Source: Coccinella septempunctata
Lineage: Eukaryota; Arthropoda; Insecta; Coleoptera; Coccinellidae
Assembly: GCF_907165205.1 (NCBI RefSeq)
Contig: NC_058193.1
Coordinates: forward strand, 992,001 to 1,056,000
Reading direction: 5' to 3'
DNA: 64,000 nt
The notes below the pieces were generated by a model that worked only from the letters and a program-made list of their open reading frames with translations, was not told the origin of the DNA and made no database searches. Below are positions 1 through 9,900 of the stretch, one piece after another (the stretch's first letter is position 1; the number at the start of each line of letters is the position of its first letter). Made by a program: the position numbers and the translations under genes.

Positions 1-2735
1 TTTCCAATTCTTCTGAAAATTATACCCCTAATCCATTTAGGTTTTGAAACATCTCTATAATCTCTAACAGTGACCTCATCATTACTAACAAATTCTATAT
101 AACGTTTTCCTCCATGGTATATCTTCTGTTTGCTTTGTTTACTTAGAACGTGATCTTTCAAACCTGAATTTTTATTTTCAATTTCTGGCAAAAGTATATC
201 AAATCTAGTCCTCAATTTTCTACCGAATATGATATGTGCGGGACTTGAACCAGTAGTACAATGAATAGTATTTCTATAATCGAAAAGAAAATTGTTAATA
301 GCTTTATTAAAATCTAAGTTTGAACTTTTGCCGAGGGCTCTCTTCAAAGAATTTTTAACAATTTTAACAGCATTTTCGGCTGCTCCTTTAGATGATGGCT
401 GATATGGAGGAGAGGTAATATGCTTAATGTTGTTTCCCTCCAAAAAATTCTTAAATTCATTTGAAGTGAAAGTGGTAGCATTATCGGTAACAATTTGTCG
501 GGGTAAACCGAAACGAGCGAAAGTAGATCGTAATACCTCAATGGTTAATTTTGAAGTGATTGATGTCATTGGGTACACCTCTATCCATTTTGAATGAGAG
601 TCTATCAAAATTAAAAAATATTTGTTTAAAAATGGACCCATGAAATCCAAGTGAATACGGGACCACACCTCTGGGGACCAAGGCCAATGATTTAATGTAG
701 CTTTATCAGGACTCTTTTTATGAAGCAAACAATTTTCGCAGTTGTTGCATAATTCTTCAATATTTTTATCTAGTCCTGGCCACCAAAAATATGATCTCGC
801 CAAACTTTTCATCTTAACAACTCCCATGTGGGAAGAATGCAGATCTTTCAAAATATCGTTCCTTAGGGATTCTGGAATAATTAATCTGTTATTCCACATC
901 AAACAACCTTGCTCAATACTGATTTCACTTCTTATTCTATGAAATGGTTTAAGATATTCCTTCTCAGGTTTTCGTGGCCACCCTGTACGGACAAATTCGA
1001 TAATTTCCAAAAAACAACGATACTTAGAAGTTTCTTTTTTTACAGTTGAAAAGGTTATGGGAAATTCAGGGTTATTTGAAAAATAGTTTATAAAATCTAC
1101 ATCTACATCTTCCCAATCAGCATTCTGTTTAGTTTCCGGTAAACGAGATAAACTATCTGCGTAGTTTTTATTAGAGGGTACAAATTCAATATCATAATTA
1201 TAGTTTGATAGAATGACTGCCCAACGGCGCAATCTATTCGCAGAAAACTGGGGTATGCCTTTACTTGGGTGAAAAATAGAAATTAATGGTTTATGATCAG
1301 TAACCAACGTAAACTTTCTTCCGTATAAATACTGATTAAATTTACATAAACCAAACACGATCGCTAAGCCCTCTTTTTCAATTTGTGAATACTTTTGTTC
1401 TGTAATCGACAATGTCCGAGATGCGTAAGCAATTGGTTTTTCGCAACCACTAGGTAAAATATGAGTAATCACACAACCAATTCCGTAACTTGAAGCGTCA
1501 GTAATCAATCTTACAGGAAAATTTGCGTTAAAATGAACTAATACGTCCGCGGACATTAACAAAAGTTTAATTTTTTCGAATGCTCTCTGTGCTTCTCGCG
1601 ACCAATACCATTCACCTTTGCTTTTCAACAAACTGTACAGAGGGTGCAAAATATTACTTAAATTTGGAACAAACCTCCCATAATAATTTATCAGACCTAA
1701 AAAAGATTTTAATTGCGTAATATTTCGTGGGACAGGGGCATTTTTGATTGCGGAAATTTTATTTTCACATGTATGCAAACCATGTTTATCAATGATGAAA
1801 CCTAAATATGAAACTTTACTTTTGAAAAACTCACATTTATTCCATGAAATTTTTAATCCCGCTTCTTGTAACCTATTTAATACTTGTTCCAAACGATTCA
1901 TATGTTCCTTACGATCTTTCCCTGTTATCAATAAGTCATCTTGGAAAATTACAACACCAGGAATTCCACTGAGCAAAGATTCCATCATTTTCTGGAATTT
2001 AGCCGGAACACAAGCTATTCCAAATGGAGCTCTTGTATAACGAAACAATCCCCTGTGGGTTGAAATAGTAACTAGATCTTTCGACTTATCATCTAAACAA
2101 ACTTGAGTGTAAGCATTGGCCAAGTCCAGTTTATTGAATTCTACTCCACCTTGTAATATAACAAATAATTCCTCAATGCGCGGAAGTGGATATTGATCAA
2201 TTTCAATAAAGGGATTTAAAGTAACTTTAAAGTCACCACAAATCCGTACCGAACCATCCTTTTTCAATACTGGAACAATAGGTGTTCCCCATGGGCTATA
2301 ATCCACGGGTTCCAAAACATCTAATCTAATTAATCTGTTTAATTCTACCTCAACTTTCTCTCTAATTGCGAAAGGAAGAGGACGAGCGCGGAAAAATTTT
2401 GGTGTGACATCTTCTGTTTTCAAATTTATTGAAATAGTGCCTTTGGTAAATTTTCCTAAACCAGGCTCAAAAACGAATTTAAATTTATTTACGAGATATT
2501 GTAAATCTGGAGGAAATTCAATGAAATTATTATCAGAAATATTCAACTCAAACAGGCTAAAAAAATCACGTCCTAACAGGGGAGGACCTGTAGCAGTTTT
2601 AACCACATATATGTTCAAATTATTTTGTTTGTTTTTAAAAGAAATGCAACAATTAAACATGCCTAATGGAATAATATGATTACCATTATACAAGTTAAAT
2701 ATTTTATCAGTTTTCGTTAACTTATAGTTAGTCTC
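1..2735 (-). CDS. pol: Gypsy pol polyprotein (reverse transcriptase, RNase H, integrase), partial
   Basis: Reading the minus strand in the frame that overlaps the end of gag, I found no stop from 2735 to position 1, about 910 codons. Landmarks in order are a reverse transcriptase with an FQDD active-site box near 1935-1950, an RNase H with TDAS near 1490, and an integrase with its H-H-C-C zinc region near 720-830. The three catalytic acidic positions of integrase lie in HLDFMGP (about 640), TDNATTF (about 480) and GAAENAVK (about 380). The frame is -1 relative to gag, so expression probably needs a -1 ribosomal shift in the overlap at about 2720-2735. The C-terminus is missing only because the window ends. 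The family assignment is from motif order and is secure; the exact Gypsy lineage is not. Confidence 0.88.
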
Positions 2736-3736
2736 TCAGAAATTACTGTGAAACTAGAACCGGTGTCTAAATTGAAAATATAAGGAATTCCATCTATGAA
2801 AATTTCAACTAAAATCGGTCTAGTATTTGAATCTAAATTGAATAATGAATTTTGCTCAACCGATTCTAAATAATTTTGAGATCTTCGGTAAGAATTTTTC
2901 TTTTGATAACACATTGGAGCTAAATGCCCCTTTTTATTACAAATATGACAGATACAATTTCTGAAAGAGCACTTAACTGATGCGTGATTTCGTCGACCAC
3001 AGACGGTGCATTTTGGAGATTTTTCAGAGTGAGAATCCTGCTGTGACTCCGTCTCTATCCTGCCTCGATGTGTCGAAAATGTTCTTGTTCCTGCTGCGCC
3101 CTCAGCGGAAAAACCATGCGTGCGTCCCTTGTCTGCCGGATTCTGTCTGCGTTTAGAAGAAGAAAAATGTAATTCCGTCTCTTTCTTCAGGAAATTTTCG
3201 AAACTGGAACTCGAAGAAGTTGGTTGAACCACTGATTTTATAGAAGCTACTTCCACCGATTCTTCGAAAGTTAGAGTTTTCTTTTCCTCCATCAACCTAT
3301 CTTGCACTGGACCTTTATTATAAGCCACAATGAATATGTCCCTCAATAACACCTTCATTTCGTCCAATTCGAACTGACATGGAGCAGCTAAACTTTTTAA
3401 TCGTGCGGCCCATTCTTTGGGTGATTCGTTTTGAGATTTCCTTGCGTTATAAAATTTAAATCTTGCACCAAAAATACTGCCACTCGGTTTGTAGTATTCG
3501 GTGAGCCGTTCGGCTAGGTCCTTGTAGGTTTTTGATTCTGGTTCATCCGGAATACACAGGTTATATAATAATCTGTAAGCATCTTCACTCAGAATGTTCA
3601 AAAGTATAGCACTTTTACGATTTTCGTCCTCAATTTGATTTGCCACAAAATAAGATTGTAATCTCTTCTTGAAAATCGACCATTCTGAATTTTCGGGATC
3701 GAATTCACGTAAATGTCCCACGTGATCCGTCGCCAT
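2717..3736 (-). CDS. gag: Gypsy gag with zinc knuckles and protease motif
   Basis: This is a 339-codon open frame. The N-terminal two thirds resembles retrotransposon capsid: a helical, charged stretch with the FDPENSEWSIFKKRLQSYF type of opening. Two cysteine-histidine knuckles follow near residues 240-275 (CTVCGRRNHASVKC, then CHICNKKGHLAPMC). The last 20 residues carry LDTGSSFTVIS, the aspartic protease active-site box, so the protease begins before the gag stop and must continue through the -1 frame of pol. The frame ends at TAA 2717-2719. Gag would package the element RNA in cytoplasmic particles. No defect is visible. The start at 3736 (MATDHVGHL) is the first methionine after the primer-binding site. 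Confidence 0.9.
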   Translation of the reverse strand: MATDHVGHLREFDPENSEWSIFKKRLQSYFVANQIEDENRKSAILLNILSEDAYRLLYNLCIPDEPESKTYKDLAERLTEYYKPSGSIFGARFKFYNARKSQNESPKEWAARLKSLAAPCQFELDEMKVLLRDIFIVAYNKGPVQDRLMEEKKTLTFEESVEVASIKSVVQPTSSSSSFENFLKKETELHFSSSKRRQNPADKGRTHGFSAEGAAGTRTFSTHRGRIETESQQDSHSEKSPKCTVCGRRNHASVKCSFRNCICHICNKKGHLAPMCYQKKNSYRRSQNYLESVEQNSLFNLDSNTRPILVEIFIDGIPYIFNLDTGSSFTVISERLTIS

Positions 3737-3819
3737 ATTTTTCGTCGTATGGTAAATTCTTGATTATTCCACGAATACAATGTTTATCAAGGTTCACTAA
3801 AAATATCCTCGTCGCCACT

Positions 3820-4838
3820 TGTAATGTATCAACTCTTAGGGTTAGATACAAAAGGTATTTTGAGTTTTAAATAAATTTTATTCCTATAACAAAGCGAAAA
3901 TAACGTTCTCATGTGTCGTATAATTTGATACTAATAGATATAGATAAATATGCACATGCACTGAATAACATATGGAAATGGTCATGCGTACACATACCTA
4001 GTATGGCAAATTCAAATTATTCTAGAATATACTACATAGACCTACACCGGTTACTTCTGTGACATTGCTGTACTGTATCGCTTTGTGTTATATTGTATCG
4101 TACTTTACCCTGTTTCGCGAGTCTGACTTTTCCCTTCGCTATCAGTCATGGTGCGTAAGCCCTTTAGGTACTGAAGGGAAAGTCCCGTCAACCCCCCTGT
4201 CCGCGTTTCGCGTCATAAGTGTTGAATCCGAAATCTTTTCTTTTCTATCAGTCATGGCGCGTAAGCCCTTGGGGTAGAGAATAAGAGATACCGCTCGTCG
4301 TCAGTGAAATCCCGTAGTTGCGCTAAAAATAGACCTTTTCTTCGCTATCAGTCATGGAGCGTTAGCCCTTGGGGTAGCGAGTAAAAGTCTCGAGTAGATC
4401 CGCCCTGGTTGTGTTTCTTTCATTAATTACATCCCGATACCGTATAGCAAGTCAGTTCACTTCGCGAGGTCATCCTTAGTATCCATTTCGTCAGTTCTGG
4501 TTGGCGCATTTTATTGAACAACCTTTGATTTTTCACTGTGCCCGGTATAAACTTTGCAAAGTGCTCGTGACCGGATAGAATTTCCCGAATGTATGTTTGC
4601 TGATCGATTCGCTCATATTTCATACCTACACATATTTCCGTTGTATATATAATCAGTTTCCGAAGGTGTGAATAAACTAGTACATACTTTGATTTTGACT
4701 ACTTCGTTATCGCTACCACCCTAGATAACAGCGAACTCTGTCTCCGACTAGCAGCTACTCTGGTAGGTTTGCTATTCTTCCTAGTGAAAAGAATAGCTGG
4801 CGCTCGAGATAAGTTTTCTCCGAGGTGACCACGTTACA
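3820..4838 (-). repeat. 5' LTR of the Gypsy element (1019 bp)
   Basis: On the minus strand the LTR begins TGTAACGTGG (4838 downward) and ends GATACATTACA (at 3820), the TGTAAC...TTACA ends expected of this group. Its first roughly 140 bp on the minus strand match the corresponding end of the solo LTR at 52063-53741, so the two belong to related families. Boundaries come from the terminal dinucleotides and the adjacent primer-binding-like site, because the second LTR is not in the window. Confidence 0.8.
4130..4392. repeat. Three near-copies of a ~50 bp motif inside the LTR
   Basis: The phrase CTATCAGTCATGG followed by CGTAAGCCC (third copy GTTAGCCC) recurs at about 4139, 4246 and 4348, each followed by a run such as TTGGGGTAG. 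Tandem units in this position of an LTR often carry enhancer function; that is inference. Confidence 0.7.
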
Positions 4839-5667
4839 ATTCGTTGAGCCACTTTTGCAACACAACTGTGATACTTCTTATACGATGTGTCAATTCGAAA
4901 AGGTGCCACCTTATCGCGGCTCCATGCGAAATCAGAAAAAATCCAAAAGAGGTAAACTAACCCAATTCAATCATCAGATAATAAAGCATAATTTTTTCAT
5001 TCCTATGGCTTTTTTTAGGCACGAATGGGGAATTCTCCTCAATTTGGGTTATCACTTCATAGGCAAGTTTAAACTGAATAATTATGAGTTTCATTCATGA
5101 TTTTTTCAAGTTCACCGCGGAAACTATTCAAAATCATCCTTCAAATATGGAGTTTTAAAATTTAAATCGCTTTGTGCGGAGTTTAAGATTTGGCAACAGC
5201 GCATACAAAACAATGAAAAGAACAACGTCCGATCAGCTTGTTTTTAAAATAACAGCTGTTGATTTACAGGCGCCTATTTACTGGCGAGCTTCAACTGCAA
5301 CCGGCCATAAAAATCCCATAAAATTTTACGACCTTCTTCGTTCGTCGCAGACTTCATAGACAGCCATCTTTGTCTATCTCATCAAGATAATGTATTTGTT
5401 GTCCTTTATTATCAAGGCATATTTCAGTCGATGTTGCCAACTTTTGCAATCCACATGAAACGCTTTAAATTTTAAATATTTTTTATTAAGTGCTTAAAAT
5501 AATTTTTTTTTGGGAAACGGTTGAAAAGGTTATTTCAAAATGTGACGTTTCAAAGGTATTCCATAAAAAATACATCATTTTCGTCAGAAGGAGTATTCCC
5601 TATTGATCATAGAGTAGGACTTAATCATTTTGAAAATAAAAAAAGCAAAAATATTATGTTATCTTAC
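4839..5667. other. Ipo13 intron 10, unique part
   Basis: This stretch lies between the Gypsy LTR and exon 10. It contains two short plus-strand open frames with no recognisable domain and no coding support. No repeat or RNA gene was seen. Confidence 0.5.
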
Positions 5668-6018
5668 CTCAATAACGGCCAAGTCCTTGCAATACTTCTC
5701 CCCAATAACTTCGTAAACTTGCATCGTATTTTGCATTATTACCAGCAAGGGTTGTGGTCCTTCCATTTTTTCATTTTCTTCTAATACTGACATTGAGCCA
5801 TACAAGGCACCAAGAATCTTTAATTTAGTTAATATAGATATTCTCACAGATAAAGAATCATCTAATAATTCTTTATGAAATTCGTCGAAGTAAGGTGCCA
5901 GTACAATATTCAGATAATCCATAGCTCTAGGAAGCGGCAAAACTGACAGTACTCTTCCCATACAAGCAAAAAGACGTCTATTTGCGGGCATTTTCAGGAT
6001 ACCCATTGTGAGAACTTT
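5668..6018 (-). CDS. Ipo13: Ipo13 exon 10
   Basis: It encodes 117 codons from KVLTMGILKMPANRR to KDLAVIE, covering the HEAT repeats before the C-terminal third, with GPQPLLVIMQNTMQ matching the family GPNPVVVVLQQ stretch. Acceptor TTCAG, donor GTAAGATAAC. The next exon must lie left of position 1, because no family match was seen between here and the window edge. Confidence 0.9.
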
Positions 6019-6738
6019 CTGAAAAAAATATTTCTTCAATACGATTCTTGAAATGAAATTTTCTGCATTATACAAGATTACAGGGTGTTTTAAAAAAAGG
6101 TGCCGTACTATGTACGGTTTTCGGAATATTTTGATTTGAAAATTATGAAGTAATAACCGATGATATGGTATAAAGTAATGATGAAGTTATCAATTAATAT
6201 TATTAATTATTATGCAGTTGCATTATGTGAAATAACATTTTTTTGTCGCGTTGAATGAGACCTCATCGATAAAACGGATTTATGTTGAAAAATTGGATTG
6301 AAGGCTTTCCTTTCTTGTGTATAAATTTTATTCTTCAACGTACTTTATCTCAAATACTGATGTTACGAAAATTACCCCAATTATTATTCAGTTTTCTACC
6401 TATCCTAGAGTCGAGGTCACCTTTGTTCGAAGCCCCCTCTATAATATATCAATGTTCCAATTGTTTTCTAGTCGCTCTTATGATCTAAGTAAAATAAGAG
6501 AGAATATTCTATTCTACTCTTATGCAGATTAGTCATTATCAAATAAAAGCTATACATATACAAGAGTGGTCCAGTTTAAAGGTCAGAAGGTGATATGGAA
6601 TCGAAAAATAATACGAATTCGACAAGTGAACTATACCCTGTATATTCGGAAAAAGCTGTGTTAACAAAGTAACTAAGTTCAAATTTGATTAGAAAAATAT
6701 TTTTGATTTTTTCCAAAGGGCTGGAGATCATTTAGACT
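6019..6738. other. Intron 9 flank of the BEL element
   Basis: Non-coding. ACAGGGTG near 6081 and ACCCTGTATA near 6635 resemble the ends of small mariner-type repeats common in insects, but no duplication could be fixed. Confidence 0.35.
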
Positions 6739-6909
6739 TGTTAAGTCGTCTCACAGTAAATAAAATTCCGGTGTATCTCAAACTTGTCTTTTTTATAGTC
6801 ACTTCACATTGACATTAAATTACAACTATTGTCATCAAGAGACCTACTATTATTTTTCAAACAAATTTCTAAGGGTGTGATAAATATATAAATTCAACAA
6901 AACATAACA
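6739..6909 (-). repeat. 3' LTR of the BEL/Pao element
   Basis: 171 bp, TGTTATG...CTTAACA on the minus strand. It is identical to the other copy except C/T and G/A differences near 6769 and 6784. Confidence 0.95.
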
Positions 6910-6933
6910 TTTCTCCCCGCCGTGGCAGAAGTA

Positions 6934-9900
6934 TCATCTTTGTCCACTATCTTCGATATCCAATCTACATAACTTGGTAACAGGTCGTTTATAAGAACCA
7001 TTCGCTGTTTTCACTTGAACGACTCTAATTTTTTCATCGGGGCCCGGAAAAATCTTTTCAATTAATCCGAGTTTCCAGGATTTTCTAGGAGCGGTATCAT
7101 CTATAACTATAACTACATCATGTAGCTTCATAGGTCTGCCATCGTTCCTCCACTTCGTTCTTTTGGTCAAAGTCGGTAGATATTCCCTCGTCCATCTTTT
7201 CCAGAACGAGTTTCTTAATTCTTGAGCTCGTCTCCATTGTCCCCTTAAATTTCCATTTTCAGATTCGAAAGCTGTCGAATAATTTGTAGCATCCAAAAGA
7301 AAATGGTTTGGTGTTAAGGCCTCCAAGTCATCAGGATCAACAGATACTTTCGTGATTGGTCTAGAGTTCACAATTTTTTCGCATTCTGCAAATAAGGTAA
7401 GGAGTAGCTCGTCCTTCAATATCTGATTATTTAGAATAACATGAAATGTAGTTTTCACTGAACGCACTAGTCTCTCCCATGCACCGCCCATATGGGGAGA
7501 AGCAGGTGGAATGAATTTCCATTCAATATTTCTCACTAACATTTCTCGTTTCAAATTCTCCTTATCCATTTCTTTTACAGCTTTCTTCAGTTCCTCAGAG
7601 GATCCTCTAAAATTAGTTCCATTATCGGAATAAATTTGCAGAGGTTGTCCTCTTCTTGCTATCATTCGTCTCACCGCCATTAGCGTTGACTCCGTTGATA
7701 ACGAGTGTGCTACTTCAAGATGTACTGCTCTTATCGATAAACAGGTGAAAATAACTCCCCATCTTTTCTCGCGTCGACGTCCAACTGTTACATACAGGGG
7801 TCCGAAATAATCAATTCCTGTGTATGTGAATGCATGAGCTGGTGGAGTCAATCTGAATGTCGGAAGTTGGCCCATTTGTGGAATTGCAGGTTTAGCTTTT
7901 AAAATTCGGCATTTTTTACATTCTGCAAATGTGGTCTTCACGGCTGATCTACCATCAATAATCCAAAATTTTTGTCTAGCAGTATTCAATACAGTTTCGA
8001 TACCTTGATGAGCACATTGTTCATGGAAATGATGCAGTAGTAATTTAGTCAACCTATGTTTAGATGGCATTATTATGGGTCTTCTGGTTGTCATTTCCAT
8101 TTGTGTGGCCAAGTCAGTCCGTCCACTCACTACCAAAACTCCATTTTTATCCATGACCGGTGAAAGTTGTTTTAGTCTACTCTGATTCTTCAAGCACATG
8201 CTTTTCTTTAAGAAAGAGATTTCTTCTGGAAAACTTTCCAGTTGACATTGCTTGATTAATCTGATTTCAGCTTCTTCAAGGTCTGAAGTGGTAATTTCTG
8301 CTATAATTTGACTATTTTTGGAACGAAGTTTTGAAATCAATAATTTAGCGACTACCAGCACCCAGGCCGTGGTTCTAATCAACCTCATCCATTTGGAAAA
8401 ACGGTTTATATCCGGTAAACAGGAATCATTTTCTACAATAGTGGCCAAAAATTCTATCGGTTGAATATCTTCTTCATCTTCAGAATTTTTCAAAATTCCC
8501 CCACAGTCAGTTTTCTTGATCGGCCATGTCATCTCATCGTGGAGTTGTAGAAATTCTGGTCCATTATGCCAACGAGTGAAATCCAAATTATTTCCATCAT
8601 CAAAATAGGTTCTTGTGGCATTGTCGGCAGCATTTGACTTGGATGGAACCCAATGCCAATCAAAACTGTCTGTTGACTCTTGAATTTCACCTACGCGATG
8701 AGATTCAAATTGCCCCAGTTTACTCCCATCGTTTTTGATCCAGTGAAGTACTGTTGTTGAATCAGTCCATAGGTACGTTTTGTCAATTTTGATTTCTAAC
8801 GTTTTGATCAGCATTCTCTTGATTCTTGCTCCCATTAAAGCGGCTTGAAGTTCGAGTCTCGGAATTGAAATCGGTTTGTTCGGTGCCACCCTAGCTCTAG
8901 CAAAAATTAAAGCTACATCGATTGATGTCTGGGCGATCAATCGTAGGTAAGCTACAGAAGCGTACGCCCTTTTGCTCGCATCACAGAATATATGTAACTC
9001 TACTCTTTCAGCCTTAGAAATACTCGTTGAATAGCACCTAGGTATAGAAATATTTGTAATTTTTTGAAGATCCAAAAACCATAATTTCCATGTCTTATAT
9101 TGTTCATGTTCGACTGAATCATCCCAACCAATTCCGGATTTCCATATATCTTGAATGAGGATTCTTCCTCGTACTGTCAAATTAGCAATAAGTCCTAATG
9201 GGTCGAAAATGGACATCACTATTTTCAGAATTTGTCTTTTCGTTGTGCCATTTCTGGTTTCGACCTCAAAAATGTTGGATTTCAGTTTAAAACAGAAGCT
9301 ATCTAATTTCGAATCCCAGGAAAGTCCTAAAATTCGTTGTATCGACCTATCAGAGTCCAAATCAAGATCTTTGCATATAATATCTTCTTGTGTAGCAAGA
9401 GCATCCATAACATCTTTAGAGTTTGATGTCCAGTCAACTAATTCAAATCCACCCAAATTTTGAATACGTTTCACTTCAAAAATTTTTTCTAAGGCTTCGT
9501 CTACAGTGTCGGTGCAGTCTAAATAATCATCGACATAGTGTTTCATCTCAATAGCGTCCAAAATATCTTGTCTTTGGGTTAGTTGTCGGGCATTCAAATT
9601 CTTAACGAATTGTGCGCAAGTCGGAGAACAGGTAGCACCAAATGTCATGACCTGCATTTCGTAAACATCGTGTGGTTTTTGGGTATTTCCTTCTCTCCAG
9701 AGAAATCTTTGGGAGCATTGATCCGAAGTAATGAGCTTGACTTGATGGAACATCTCACGAACATCACTGCAGAAGGCGATCTTTCGTTGTCTAAACTTTA
9801 TCAATACTTCCACCAATGGTTGTAAGAGGTCTGGTCCAGCAAGTAAATTTTCATTTAGGGAAGTTCCACACGACTTTGAAGCAGCATCGAAAACAAGTCG

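Larger units (their letters stand above)
1..4838 (-). mobile_element. Gypsy-type LTR retrotransposon, left part cut by window edge
   Basis: The element reads right to left: 5' LTR (3820-4838), a primer-binding-like sequence starting TGGCGACGAGGAT two bases inside the LTR, gag, then pol running off position 1. The 3' end of integrase and the 3' LTR are outside the window. Gag and pol are both open, so the copy looks young. It sits in an intron of the Ipo13 gene in the same orientation as the gene. The predicted target duplication on this side is the four bases after 4838 (ATTC); its partner cannot be seen. Confidence 0.9.

Noticed and set aside
4839..4905. Possible Ipo13 coding piece reading ITVVLQKWLNE on the minus strand
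   Set aside because: The similarity is short, repeats a region already covered by exon 10 and has no convincing splice sites.
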